A DNA stretch of 64,000 bases from an uncultured Lachnospiraceae bacterium (GTDB lineage: Bacteria > Bacillota > Clostridia > Lachnospirales > Lachnospiraceae), in NCBI GenBank assembly GCA_947053345.1, contig CAMRSM010000005.1:62001-126000 (forward strand), read 5' to 3'. Within the stretch, counting starts at the first letter, position 1. Each line of letters opens with the position of its first letter. This document shows positions 36,970 to 46,409 of this stretch, in pieces. The notes under the pieces were generated by a model. The model was given only the letters and a program-made list of their open reading frames with translations, did not search any database and was not told where the DNA came from. The position numbers and the translations under genes are program-made.

Positions 36970-38226
36970 TTATTTATTTCCAAAAAATTCATGACAGCCG
37001 TACTCCACAATCTTTCTCAATGAAGTATCAAACCATTTCGCCTTCTTTGCCGATGTATATCTCCTTGCGAAGAAATACAGCGCGCCTCCCGAATAATCCT
37101 CGCCCTCCAGTGCCCGTGCCACTGCTGCCTTCGTGTGCTTTGACACTTTCACGGTATAATATCTGCCTCCCTTGCGCACCGGTGAAAACTGATACGTCTT
37201 CCCGTTGTTCTGGAATACAACCGCCTTCACCGTGTCCGGGAATTCCTCATCAAGCACACGGTTTAAAACAACATTTGCAACCAGTATCTTTCCGTAGGCA
37301 TCCTCATCACCCGCCTCTGCCTCGACGATCGTCTCAAGCACGGTAAGCTGTTCGTCCGAAAGCTTCAGCGCCGCGTATCCCGCGTTATATTTTACAGAAA
37401 GCTGGGACGGGATGTCTTTCGCCAACTTAGAATAGAATGCCTCCTCTGCATCCGCAGCAGACTCGTCCGTTCCGGAAGTATGGCCGGTATCCTTCTCGCC
37501 CTTTGCCCCGTCTTCTTTTTCTGCCGGTTTATTTTGTACAGCTTCCTTCTCATCTGCCTTCGGCTCCGGCATTCCGCCCTGTCCATTCCCGGCAGTTCCC
37601 GGATCCTTGTCCGTTTTCGTCCCGCCCGCGCCGGACATTTCATCCTTCCCCGTGGCAGTTTCCCCGGACATTGCGGTCTGTCCGGCTTCTACGCCTCCGG
37701 CCGTCCCGCCCTGTATGGCTCCAAATGTTCCCTGCCCTCCGGCTCCAAGCACCATGTCATCCTCCGATAACCGGTCTTCCCTGCCCAGATCCAGCAAAAG
37801 CAATTCATCCTCCAAATCCGGAATCAGACTATCCCGCACCGGCTTTGTGATGTCCTTCCATGTCCGTACCGTATATCCCGCAACTACCCTATAAGAATCC
37901 ATAAAAGCATTTTGCTCCGCAGAGGCCGCCATTTGCGCCCTTCTTACTTTTGCCGCTTCTTCATTCTCCGCGGCCGCCGCAGCTGCCAGAGCATCCATCC
38001 CTGTCGGTTCCTCTTCCCCGAACAGCTTGTCAATGCTGTCTGCGACCGCTGCCAACGCAGAAACGGACGGATCCGTTCCGACTGGCGGAGCCAGAAAAGG
38101 GATTACCCCAGCCACCGCCATACTGATCATTGCCGCCCTTCTTCTGCGCGCCTTTTTGATATGACAATGGTTTTCTGCAGTATCCTGACCCTTTTTCTTT
38201 TGGAGAAACGTTTGTAATTCCTGCAT
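36970..38226 (-). CDS. SleB/CwlJ-like cell wall hydrolase
   Basis: The 418-residue protein has an Arg-rich stretch (HIKKARRRR) before a hydrophobic segment (about residues 31-48) serving as signal or anchor. An Ala/Glu-rich and then Gly/Lys/Asp-rich low-complexity region (about 80-270) follows, and then a C-terminal Hydrolase_2 domain (about 290-418). The domain shows ETIVEAEAGDEDAYGKILVANVVLNRV, the pattern around the catalytic Glu, and ALYFFARR near the end. In spore formers this fold is found in the germination enzymes SleB and CwlJ, but vegetative relatives are common, so a general wall-lytic role is equally possible. The start at 38226 has GAGAGGA eight nt upstream. It is transcribed alone. 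Confidence 0.85.
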   Translation of the reverse strand: MQELQTFLQKKKGQDTAENHCHIKKARRRRAAMISMAVAGVIPFLAPPVGTDPSVSALAAVADSIDKLFGEEEPTGMDALAAAAAAENEEAAKVRRAQMAASAEQNAFMDSYRVVAGYTVRTWKDITKPVRDSLIPDLEDELLLLDLGREDRLSEDDMVLGAGGQGTFGAIQGGTAGGVEAGQTAMSGETATGKDEMSGAGGTKTDKDPGTAGNGQGGMPEPKADEKEAVQNKPAEKEDGAKGEKDTGHTSGTDESAADAEEAFYSKLAKDIPSQLSVKYNAGYAALKLSDEQLTVLETIVEAEAGDEDAYGKILVANVVLNRVLDEEFPDTVKAVVFQNNGKTYQFSPVRKGGRYYTVKVSKHTKAAVARALEGEDYSGGALYFFARRYTSAKKAKWFDTSLRKIVEYGCHEFFGNK

Positions 38227-38327
38227 ACAAATTTCCTCTCTTTTCTGAAACCTTTTTTGAAATCAGTTTCTAAAATCCTCTATGTCCAAAATGGTTTCGG
38301 ACGGGTTTTCCGCGATCCATGAGTTGT

Positions 38328-38355
38328 ATTATATCAGAGGAGATAAAACTGTCAA
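38328..38355 (-). promoter_or_regulatory. Promoter of the SleB-like gene
   Basis: Minus-strand TTGACA (38350-38355) and TATAAT (38328-38333) are 16 nt apart, about 100 nt before the start. Confidence 0.85.
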
Positions 38356-38807
38356 TAAGTGCCATTGTTTTTTGGCAGTTCCGCACATCGTGTTTTCCCA
38401 TTTTTTACCATAGAACATAATTTTGCACAATAAGATTATATTTTCCTCCTGATTTTTTATGCATTTCGCCTCTTGAAATATTAACAACTTATGAAGCCGA
38501 TGTAACATTTGCCATTTTCATTATCTTAATTTTCCACCTTTGACCCGGAAATATACCGATTCTGCCACTACTCTGCGTAATATTTCCGTAATAATCATGT
38601 AATATTTTATCTTTTCCTTGCCATATCGACATTTCCTGTGTTAATCTATTATCGGCAAGAACAGCACAATAGCGGTGTGATGTATTCTGCACACCTGCAG
38701 GGATACAGCCCGCCGCAAAAAAATGCAGCAGCGGATACGCTAAACCATCAACCCAGACGGCTTCCCGTCATTATATATAGAAGAAACCTCTTCAAAAGGA
38801 GTTGCCT
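38356..38807. other. Intergenic stretch before the AP2-like gene
   Basis: About 450 AT-rich bp with no supported gene. AATAAGATTATATTTT at 38429-38444 recurs at 39713-39728, so the two copies bracket the AP2-like gene. Confidence 0.45.
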
Positions 38808-39617
38808 ATGCCTGAATTTCCCGGTGTATTTCCGGCACACAAAAAAGACGGAACCCCTTATTACCGCTCCTCGGTCACTTACCGCGGCAAACATATCAGC
38901 CTTGGCAGCTATCCCTGTGCCGCGGCGGCACATGCGGCGTATTTGGCGGCTGCGGCGCTGCTCAACGCGCACTCCGCCCCTCTTTTGGGATGCACAATCG
39001 AGGACCACGCGCGCTTAGGAAGTGCTCTCCCCTTTGAAAAATGGGTCTGCCTTCTCAACTTCCGCGACAACGGAATTTACTGCCATACCCCGATCTATCT
39101 CCGGGACCGCTTTTTCCTTTACTATCTGGATCCCGCCACCCCGCTCAAGTTTGATGCAGACGACCTTTTCTACTATATGAGGCGCAAGATCCTGCGGCGC
39201 GGCGGGCATCTTTTCGTGAGTGATTACGGGATGCAGGTCTCCGTCCTCTCCCGCTACGGGATACGCAGCCACGCTGTCGCGGGCAGGGATTACCGCTTCG
39301 TCAACGGCGACAACCTCGATTACCGCTACGGCAACATCGAGGTCATCAACCGTTACTACGGTGTCAGAAAAAGCCATTCCCGCGGGCATGATATCTACAC
39401 GGCGCGCATCCATATCAACGGCGATTTCTTGGTCGGACGATACCAGACGGAGACGGAAGCTGCCATCGCCTACAACAAAGCTGCCGACCTGTTAAATCAG
39501 AAGGGATTTCCCAAAAATTTTCCGCGCAACTATATCGAAGAATTTTCCGAGCGGGAATATGCGAGATCGTATGCGAATATTCGGATCAATAAGAAAATAA
39601 GAGCATTTCAAGTATAA
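38808..39617 (+). CDS. Stand-alone AP2/HNH-like DNA-binding protein
   Basis: The 269-residue protein has an N-terminal AP2-like unit (about residues 5-50: YYRSSVTYRGKHISLGSYP, then AAAAHAAYLAAAALL). The middle resembles a degenerate HNH-endonuclease core (DYRFVNGDNLDYRYGNIEVINRYYGV), where the usual catalytic His pair is missing. A C-terminal AP2 unit follows (YTARIHINGDFLVGRYQTETEAAIAYNKAADLL and NYIEEF). This is the layout of phage or homing-type HNH-AP2 nucleases, but the lost His residues suggest a binding protein. The start at 38808 has AAAGGAG at seven nt; a TTG two codons earlier is unlikely. It stands alone with a 16-bp direct repeat on both sides, hinting at separate acquisition. Confidence 0.65.
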   Translation: MPEFPGVFPAHKKDGTPYYRSSVTYRGKHISLGSYPCAAAAHAAYLAAAALLNAHSAPLLGCTIEDHARLGSALPFEKWVCLLNFRDNGIYCHTPIYLRDRFFLYYLDPATPLKFDADDLFYYMRRKILRRGGHLFVSDYGMQVSVLSRYGIRSHAVAGRDYRFVNGDNLDYRYGNIEVINRYYGVRKSHSRGHDIYTARIHINGDFLVGRYQTETEAAIAYNKAADLLNQKGFPKNFPRNYIEEFSEREYARSYANIRINKKIRAFQV

Positions 39618-39687
39618 ATCTGCGAAATTGCAGACCTTTTTGACATAATCATCCAGAAAAAGGAAATTATTTTTTATAAAAAAAGGG

Positions 39688-39715
39688 TTAACTTTTTCAT
39701 AAATCGTGGTATAAT
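39688..39715 (+). promoter_or_regulatory. Promoter-like sequence with no gene
   Basis: TTAACT (39688-39693) and TATAAT (39710-39715) are 16 nt apart on the plus strand. The only thing downstream is a terminator 35 nt on, so a transcript of about 70 nt is possible. Confidence 0.45.
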
Positions 39716-39750
39716 AAGATTATATTTTTCTTCTTCCATTTTTCATAAAA

Positions 39751-39793
39751 ACAAAACCGCCATGTACTTTTACGTACCGGCGGTTTTGTTTTT
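39751..39793. terminator. Bidirectional terminator
   Basis: ACAAAACCGCC (39751-39761) pairs with GGCGGTTTTGT (39779-39789); GTAC/GTAC pair inside. The plus-strand tail is TTTTTTTC. It lies between the AP2-like gene and the converging ABC operon and can serve both. Confidence 0.9.
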
Positions 39794-39829
39794 TTCGCCA
39801 TGCCAATACAGGGCATCCGCGCAGGGCAC

Positions 39830-40741
39830 TCAGCCGCTGCGCCCGGACTTCCACCCCTTACGCGTCGGGTTGAGCCGGTGCGCCGACAGCGCGATCATGA
39901 TGGCGGAGACCACAAGCTGGCTCACCATGCTTGCCGCAAACCAATGTCTTGAAAGAAAATAGAACAGTCCGCCCTCGCTCCCGATGGAGTTCATGATCGA
40001 AATCCCCCTTCCGACCTGGTCGCGCAGCATGGAAACAAAGGAAATCACCGGGTTAAACAACAGAAAAAGGGTGCGCTTCCCGCTGATAGTATTCATCACG
40101 TTCCGTATCCCGATATATCCGACACTGCCAAACGCCTCCAGACACTCAAAGAAAAACAGCAAGCCCGGAAGCAGGATGACGACAATGATCATTGCCAGAT
40201 ACGCGCAAACGGTCGCCCCCGTCGTCTTGCGGCAGCACACGGAGAAAAAAATCCCGAAGCTCCCGATATAGACCGCCGTCACAACAAGCAGGAGCAAAAA
40301 GACAAACAGCGCGGAAACTGTGACCCCCCCGATGCAGAATACCACCGAGAGAACCGGCATGGACGAGATCACGAGCAGGATCACCATACTGATGGAAGCC
40401 GCAAGTTTCCCCGTCACGATATGGAATGGCGTGATCTTCGTGGATAGCAGGATATCGAGTGTCTGTTTCTCCCGCTCGCCCGCGACCGCACCCGCCGTCG
40501 AAGCGGGCACGATGAAAAGGATCATCACAAACTCCATTGCCGCCATCACGGAGTAAAGCGTTAAAATTCCGGAATAAGCCACATCCTCACGCACGCGCCC
40601 CGCCCGGTCAAAGGTCAGATAAAACACTACAAGCCCCAACCCGGAAAGCAGCAGATTGTACACCAAAAGAAGCACGACGGTCTTCTTTGTCCGCGCGCTT
40701 TGCTTCAACCCGATCTTATACACAGGATTCAAATGCCGCAT
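39830..40741 (-). CDS. ABC-2 type transporter permease
   Basis: The 303-residue permease has a Lys-rich N-terminus (YKIGLKQSARTKKT), six to seven membrane helices and the conserved cytoplasmic segment GEREKQTLDILLSTKITPFHIVTGK, typical of ABC-2 export permeases. It is the last gene of a five-gene operon and pairs with the ATPase directly upstream, 66 nt away. The start at 40741 has AAGGAGG at seven nt; an extension to 40804 overlaps that ribosome site. The cargo is unknown, but the two-component genes and the large exported-type protein of the operon point to cell-envelope stress or antimicrobial-peptide response. Confidence 0.88.
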   Translation of the reverse strand: MRHLNPVYKIGLKQSARTKKTVVLLLVYNLLLSGLGLVVFYLTFDRAGRVREDVAYSGILTLYSVMAAMEFVMILFIVPASTAGAVAGEREKQTLDILLSTKITPFHIVTGKLAASISMVILLVISSMPVLSVVFCIGGVTVSALFVFLLLLVVTAVYIGSFGIFFSVCCRKTTGATVCAYLAMIIVVILLPGLLFFFECLEAFGSVGYIGIRNVMNTISGKRTLFLLFNPVISFVSMLRDQVGRGISIMNSIGSEGGLFYFLSRHWFAASMVSQLVVSAIMIALSAHRLNPTRKGWKSGRSG

Positions 40742-40807
40742 ACCGCTCCTCCTTCTTCCGCAGGATATGCCTGAGACCCATTCCGCCCTTCCATGGCTGA
40801 TCACCCC

Positions 40808-41728
40808 TTACGGGACGGTTGTCATATCCAAAAACATTTTTTCGAGGCTTCCCTCCTCGCGGTAAAACGAGACGATCTGTGCCCCTTTTGCGACCAATGC
40901 CGTAAGCAGCTCCGCTGCCTCCTCCTCCGTTCCGTCATACGGGAAGGAAATGTTTGTTCCGCTGCTCGCAATGTTTTTCACATGCGGGTCGGATTTTAAA
41001 ATCTGTATCGCTTCCTCCGGAAAACTTAAACACTGCAATACATATGGGTTTGTTTCCCGCTGCCTGCGCAGAAGGGTCGGCACATCGCCCTGCATCACCA
41101 TCCGCCCCTTCGAGATCACCCCGATGCTCGTACACATTTCCGCCAGTTCATTCAGGTTATGTGAGCTGATCAGGATGGTCATGCCCTCCGCGCACAACTC
41201 CTGCAGCAGCTCCTTCAACTGCCTGCGGTAGCGCGGCTCCATGCCCGAAGCAGGCTCATCCAGGATCAGCAGTTCCGGGGTATTTACCAGGGCGCGCGCG
41301 ACACAGAGCTTTTGCTTCATGCCCCGGCTCATACCGTCCACCATCTCGTCGCGTAATTGTGTCATCCCCAGCATTTCAAGCAGCTCCGCCGTTCGCCGCC
41401 TCGCCTCCTTCCCGTCCATTCCGTAGAGGGAAGCGAAAAACTCCAGATATTCCTGCACTTTCAGGTCATCATAAACCCCGAAGAAATCCGGCACATAGCC
41501 GACCATCTCCCGGATCTGCCCGGTCTTTCCCGAAAGCATCCGGTCTGCCACCACAACTTCCCCGGAATCCGCGCGCATCAGCCCGGCAATGATCTTCATC
41601 GTCGTTGTTTTCCCGGCACCGTTTGGTCCCACAAAACCAAAAAGCTCCCCGCGCGGGATTTCCATCGTAAGCCCGCGCAGTGCCTGATAACTTCCGTATG
41701 ATTTCCTCAGATTCCGTATCCGTACCAT
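40808..41728 (-). CDS. ABC transporter ATP-binding protein
   Basis: The 306-residue ATPase has Walker A GPNGAGKTTT (about residues 34-43), the Q-loop region VGYVPDFFGVYDDL, a signature reading MSRGMKQKL, Walker B LLILDEPASGMEP, and a switch His in SSHNL. The C-terminal 80 residues form an extra domain found in export ATPases working with ABC-2 permeases. It energises the permease encoded next. It lies 100 nt after the 754-residue membrane-protein gene. The start at 41728 lacks a strong ribosome site (GGAGCATGGGTTT), so it may rely on upstream translation. Confidence 0.92.
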   Translation of the reverse strand: MVRIRNLRKSYGSYQALRGLTMEIPRGELFGFVGPNGAGKTTTMKIIAGLMRADSGEVVVADRMLSGKTGQIREMVGYVPDFFGVYDDLKVQEYLEFFASLYGMDGKEARRRTAELLEMLGMTQLRDEMVDGMSRGMKQKLCVARALVNTPELLILDEPASGMEPRYRRQLKELLQELCAEGMTILISSHNLNELAEMCTSIGVISKGRMVMQGDVPTLLRRQRETNPYVLQCLSFPEEAIQILKSDPHVKNIASSGTNISFPYDGTEEEAAELLTALVAKGAQIVSFYREEGSLEKMFLDMTTVP

Positions 41729-41828
41729 AAACCCATGCTCCTTCTGCCAGACACTTTTCCAAACCTACATAACTTTCTTGTTTTCCCGGTATGCCCGAAT
41801 ATCCTCCCACACCTGCGCGGGTTTCCGA

Positions 41829-44093
41829 TCAGTTCATGTCCGTCCCGTCCACTGCCCAGACAAACATCTGTACTCCCCCGCTGCCCGCGTTTTCCACTGC
41901 CCCTCCGAGAATCCCTTCCACTTCCTCCTGCGGCAGGGCAAAAATAAAGATCTTTTCCCCCTCCTGCATGACATATTCTGAGATTACCGACCGCAAGATC
42001 TCCATCTCCCCATAATCTCTGCCTTCCGCCAGATCCGCTAACAGCCCATAAAACTCGCTGCCATAATACCCGCCGGAGTCCTCGCCAAAAACGACCTGGC
42101 GGCATTCTTCAAGCCGAATTTCTTCGCCGGGTTTCATGCCGCCGACCTTCACCGCAAAAGAGGGAGCGCAGACATAGACGGCACTAAATGCCATACCGGT
42201 CGTATTGCGGACGGTTCCCGCCGCCACTCTTGCCCCTGAAGTAATCCGTGCCGTGATCCTCCCTTCACAGGCAGGCGCGTCCGCATATGCGTAAAAATTG
42301 GTCTTTGCAAACGCACGGATGGTATCCAGACATAGTTTTGTCCCATCCCCAAGCGTGCAGACCGCGGCCCGGTATTCCCTCGCAAGCAATGTGTTTTCCC
42401 CCGGCAGATAATCATCATCCAGCCAGCCGACCTCATACGCCCGGAAACCCGTCTGTGAAAGGCGCACCGCACTCCCCGCCCTTAACATGATCTCCGTCCC
42501 GTCGTTGGTCGGTGCCGACAGGGAGAAATTTACCATCTCCTTCCCGCTCCCCCCCGTGTAATCCATGATATCAATATAGGTGCAGTAGGGCTCAGTAAGT
42601 CTTGTGCGGCTGCCTGCCAGATAAACGATGCCCATCACGGCGAGGGAAAGTGCCGGGAGGATACCCCAAAGATATTTTGTCTTCTCCAGATGCCGCAGAA
42701 GCAAAAATACCGTCGGTATCAGGACAAGAATATAGACCAGCAGGATGACCACATACGGAACCACGGATATCCCGCTATTTTTCGCCCGGATATACGTCAG
42801 GAGATAACTCCAATTCGGCTCGCTGTACCCGTACATCTCCGTATTCTGGCGGTAAACCTGCTCCTGTGTCAGGTTTTCAAACACCAAATCCGCCATGCGG
42901 TAGTAAAAGAGCGGGAAAATGCCTTCCTTGTCCGGCCTGGCAGTGATCGGAACCGCGAAAACCAGCACGTTCCCCTTCCCGACACGGTAACGGCGCAGGA
43001 TATCCATCCCCCGTTCCTGCCACAACGTCTCATACGCCGCATCAGTATCCCACCAGTGCCCTCCCTCTGAAAGGCGGGTGATGGGCAGGGCAACCGCCCG
43101 GTCCGAAAGGCTGTTTACCGATGCCTCCCCCAGCATGGAATCCCCGATATAGGACGTGCGCGCATTTTCCCCATACTGCTTTTTAATCTCCTCATTCGTC
43201 GCGAGGATACTCTTCCTTGTCGCCTCATAATTGCCGACCCTTAAAATAACCTCCTGCAAAGTCTCTTTGTCCTGCAGGCCAAGGTTCAGCATTTGCTTCT
43301 CCTGCCCCTCGCGCGGACTCATTCCGACGACAAGCGTCTTACCTCCCTCAACCCATTCTTTCAGGCTTTCCTGCACCAAAACCGCGTTCCCGTCTTCTGT
43401 TCCCTCATCTTTTTCTGCGGCTTCTCTGCAATCCGCCACCCGCTCTTCCAGGCTCTCCAGCACAAACTCTTGGGTCACGATAACCTCGAGCGCATCCATC
43501 GCCTGCGATCCACAGGCCATCTCCGTTTCCGAAATTTCTACCATCTGGTTTCCAAAGGAAGAAAAATGCATATACACACTTCCGGTTGCACTCCCCTGTC
43601 CCGGGTCGTAAACCGCAACAAACTCTGATAAACCATAGTTAACCGTTTCGATCGGTACGGAATATTTAAGGCGCACCGCACCCGTCTCATCCGTCAGCGT
43701 CAGATAAAGTCCTGCAGTCATCAGGTTCATCGGGAGAAGCATCTGGCAGGAGGCACTCTCCCCCGGTTCCAACGTCCCGATCCCCTGCTGGTAGAGCACA
43801 TGGTTTTCCTGCTCATTCTGCATCAGCACGTTCACGTACCCGGAAAAAGCTTCCTTCTCCACTTCCACCGTAAGCCGGAGTACAAAATCCCTGCCCGCAC
43901 GCAGCGTGATCTCTTCTGCACCTTCCTCCTGCAATGAAAACGTTGCCACAAGGGACAGCCCATCTTCCTCACAGCGTTCTTCCCACTCTTGTGCATGCAC
44001 ATTTACACAAAAGAAACACGCCGAAAAGAAAATACTGTGCAATATGCACAAAAGAAATTTCCAAATATTCTTTCTCCTGTCCTTTTCCTCCAT
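41829..44093 (-). CDS. Large envelope protein of an ABC operon, unknown family
   Basis: The 754-residue protein has a signal peptide (about residues 12-35), a long extracytoplasmic part (36-440), two membrane helices (about 443-466 and 474-494) and a second soluble part (500-754). Within the first part, ESLKEWVEGGKTLVVG (about 242-257) is the motif of glutamine-amidotransferase-like domains that lack catalysis and occur beside ABC-2 exporters. I do not recognise the family. It follows the histidine-kinase gene by 15 nt and precedes the ABC ATPase by 100 nt, so it is likely a sensor or accessory subunit of the transporter. The start at 44093 has AGGAG upstream. A second membrane subunit or a scaffold is an equal alternative. 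Confidence 0.65.
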   Translation of the reverse strand: MEEKDRRKNIWKFLLCILHSIFFSACFFCVNVHAQEWEERCEEDGLSLVATFSLQEEGAEEITLRAGRDFVLRLTVEVEKEAFSGYVNVLMQNEQENHVLYQQGIGTLEPGESASCQMLLPMNLMTAGLYLTLTDETGAVRLKYSVPIETVNYGLSEFVAVYDPGQGSATGSVYMHFSSFGNQMVEISETEMACGSQAMDALEVIVTQEFVLESLEERVADCREAAEKDEGTEDGNAVLVQESLKEWVEGGKTLVVGMSPREGQEKQMLNLGLQDKETLQEVILRVGNYEATRKSILATNEEIKKQYGENARTSYIGDSMLGEASVNSLSDRAVALPITRLSEGGHWWDTDAAYETLWQERGMDILRRYRVGKGNVLVFAVPITARPDKEGIFPLFYYRMADLVFENLTQEQVYRQNTEMYGYSEPNWSYLLTYIRAKNSGISVVPYVVILLVYILVLIPTVFLLLRHLEKTKYLWGILPALSLAVMGIVYLAGSRTRLTEPYCTYIDIMDYTGGSGKEMVNFSLSAPTNDGTEIMLRAGSAVRLSQTGFRAYEVGWLDDDYLPGENTLLAREYRAAVCTLGDGTKLCLDTIRAFAKTNFYAYADAPACEGRITARITSGARVAAGTVRNTTGMAFSAVYVCAPSFAVKVGGMKPGEEIRLEECRQVVFGEDSGGYYGSEFYGLLADLAEGRDYGEMEILRSVISEYVMQEGEKIFIFALPQEEVEGILGGAVENAGSGGVQMFVWAVDGTDMN

Positions 44094-44108
44094 GAACCCG
44101 CCTCTTTC

Positions 44109-45365
44109 CTAAACTTCCGGACCTTTGACACTTACGACCGGAAGCTCCACGGTAAACTCCGTCCCGCTCAAGTCACTCCGCACCGATATGGTTCCGTTAT
44201 GCCTCTCGATTATATTTTTGGCGATCGCAAGCCCCAGGCCTGTTCCGCCCTGCCCTTCCGTGCGCGCCGCATCCACGCGGTAGAAACGCTCAAAGATATG
44301 TTCCAGATCCTCCTGCGGGATCACTTCGCCGAAATTGATGACATGGAAACGGACACTCTGCGGCGTATCCCGCTGCTCCATGCGCAAAAAAAGGCGCTTG
44401 CCGTCCCTGCCGTACTTAATGGCATTTCCGATGAGATTCGAGAACGCGCGCGCCAAAAGCGTCCCATCCGCCGCAACGACTGCCCGGTCAACCTCCTTCT
44501 CCACCAAAAGTTCCAGATTACTTTCCGCAATCGCCGGGTACGCTTCCTCGGTCAGCTGCTCCATCATCTTCACCGCGTCGATCGGTGCCAGCGTCAGGGT
44601 CAGCTCCGCGGAACCGTATTTGATATAATTAAAAAGATCTTCTGTCAGGCACTGCAGGCGTTTGGCCTTGCGGTAAGCCACGGAAATATAATGCCGCCTC
44701 GTCTCCTCGTCCACCGCCTTTTCGGTCACCAGCTCCAGATAGCCAACCACCGAGGTCAGCGGCGTGCGGAGGTCATGCGCAATGCTTGTGATCACATCAT
44801 TTTTCGCCCCTTCGTTTTTCCGCTCTTCCGCCTCGACCACCTCAAGTTCCTCCGCCATCGCGTTAAAGCTCTCCGCGATCTGCGTCAGTTCATTGGACTG
44901 GCGCACCGCGATACGTGCCCATTGCTCCCCGGCGGCAAACCGGCGGATCCCAGCTGTGATTTCCGCCAGATAAGCGGCGAACTTGCGCGTAAACAAGAGA
45001 AAATATAAAACAAAAAAGAACAATGCCAGCACCACGGCAAGCCCGGTAAGTGCAAAAAGAGTCCCCTTCCTCAGACGCTGCCCGTCAGGCCTTTCCACGC
45101 CGATATCCGCCTTTAATGTATTGTCCATCGGGATTGCATTCACCGAAGCCCCGCCAGTCTCCACGCGGTTTACATAGCCCGGATAGTAATTCTTATCCGC
45201 CACATCCGCCTGCCCCGGCTCACTCTGTACCAGAACCAACATGCCATATACCGCAAGCCCCAACACTATGAGCGTGAGCGCCGTGAGCGCCATGCTGACA
45301 AGAGTATAAGCAATCATCTGCAGTTGGAAGCCGTATTGTTTTTTGTGTTGTCCCTCAGCGCTCAA
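44109..45365 (-). CDS. Sensor histidine kinase
   Basis: The 418-residue kinase has two membrane helices (about 20-48 and 102-126) bracketing a short external sensor of about 55 residues. A HAMP linker (about 127-180) leads to the phospho-acceptor His197 in SIAHDLRTPLTSV and an HATPase domain with NLIGNAIKYG, FERFYRVD and GTGLGLAIAK boxes. The small sensor resembles kinases of the antibiotic- or bacitracin-sensing type that need an ABC transporter as partner. The start is a TTG at 45365, overlapping the response-regulator gene end by 11 nt with GTAGGA eight nt upstream. It is co-transcribed with the transporter genes that follow. Confidence 0.93.
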   Translation of the reverse strand: MSAEGQHKKQYGFQLQMIAYTLVSMALTALTLIVLGLAVYGMLVLVQSEPGQADVADKNYYPGYVNRVETGGASVNAIPMDNTLKADIGVERPDGQRLRKGTLFALTGLAVVLALFFFVLYFLLFTRKFAAYLAEITAGIRRFAAGEQWARIAVRQSNELTQIAESFNAMAEELEVVEAEERKNEGAKNDVITSIAHDLRTPLTSVVGYLELVTEKAVDEETRRHYISVAYRKAKRLQCLTEDLFNYIKYGSAELTLTLAPIDAVKMMEQLTEEAYPAIAESNLELLVEKEVDRAVVAADGTLLARAFSNLIGNAIKYGRDGKRLFLRMEQRDTPQSVRFHVINFGEVIPQEDLEHIFERFYRVDAARTEGQGGTGLGLAIAKNIIERHNGTISVRSDLSGTEFTVELPVVSVKGPEV

Positions 45366-46053
45366 TTCGGTATCCTACCCCCCAAACGGTTTTGATGATC
45401 TCGGCATTCTTCGGATCCATCTCGATTTTTTCCCGCAGCCTGCGGATATGCACCATGACGGTGTTGTTCGCCTCATACATCTTCTCATTCCAGACGCGCT
45501 CGAAAATCTCGTCGGTCGAAAAAACTTTGCCGGGATTGGAAGCCAGCAAATACAAAATATCAAACTCGATCGGTGTCAGCTTCACATCCCTCCCGTAGGA
45601 AGTCACACAGCGCGTCTCCCGGTTGATCGTCAGGTTCCGGACGGAAACCTCCGTCTCGTGCGCGCGCTCCGCCCCCGGATTCAGGCTCGTATAACGGCGC
45701 AGCTGCGATTTGACCCGCGCGGTCAGTTCCAGCGGATTGAACGGTTTGCTCACATAATCATCCGCGCCGTTGCCAAGCCCCATGATCTTGTCAAGATCCG
45801 ACGACTTCGCGCTCAGCATGATGATCGGGATATTGCTCTTTTCCCGGATGCGCTGGCACAGCTGCGTCCCGCTCATACCCGGCATCATGATATCCAGGAT
45901 TGCAAGCATGATATTTTCCTTTTCCATGATCCGCAGAGCCTCGCGCGCATCATAGGCTTTAAAAACCTGAAAACCGTCGCCCACCAGATGGATCTCAACC
46001 AGCTCAGCAATTTCCTTATCGTCGTCCACTACCAATATATTTACCTGTTCCAT
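45355..46053 (-). CDS. OmpR/PhoB-family response regulator
   Basis: The 232-residue regulator has a receiver domain (about 1-118) with acidic pocket Asp10-12 and phospho-acceptor Asp54 in LAILDIMMPG. A winged-helix DNA-binding domain follows (about 135-230) with LTPIEFDILYLLA and TVMVHIRRLREKIE. It is activated by the kinase encoded next and likely controls its own operon and the ABC transporter. The start at 46053 has GGAGG eight nt upstream; that site lies inside longer in-frame starts at 46059 and 46068, which are therefore unlikely. Confidence 0.93.
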   Translation of the reverse strand: MEQVNILVVDDDKEIAELVEIHLVGDGFQVFKAYDAREALRIMEKENIMLAILDIMMPGMSGTQLCQRIREKSNIPIIMLSAKSSDLDKIMGLGNGADDYVSKPFNPLELTARVKSQLRRYTSLNPGAERAHETEVSVRNLTINRETRCVTSYGRDVKLTPIEFDILYLLASNPGKVFSTDEIFERVWNEKMYEANNTVMVHIRRLREKIEMDPKNAEIIKTVWGVGYRIER

Positions 46054-46068
46054 ACTCATGGCCTCCAT

Positions 46069-46405
46069 GCTATATCAAATCTGCCGCATTTTATCCCTGC
46101 AATCCCGGCAGCTTCCCTGTTTCCCGCCCCCCACAGATATTAAATTTGCTTTTGCAGAAAGTATATCACGGTTATAACTGTAAAGTCTTTAATATTTTCT
46201 TACAAAACACGGAAACTTTTGTATTTTTTCGGCCGGGTACAGGATTTCTTTCCTCCCCTGCCCGCATACACTTCCCCCGGGATCCTTCTCCATGCGCGGA
46301 CTTGCACACAAAAAAAGAGCGGAAGCCCGCAAAGACTCCCCTCCTGTTTTTGTCAATCCTGCCTCATTGCTTTTCTTATGCATGCCTACGGATTCCCGCT
46401 TTTTG
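46069..46405. other. Intergenic region between the two-component operon and rnpB
   Basis: No gene is seen. A TATACT hexamer near 46160-46170 on the minus strand may be the operon promoter, but the -35 is poor, as expected for a promoter activated by its own response regulator. The rest shows nothing clear. Confidence 0.4.
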
Positions 46406-46409
46406 ATAT

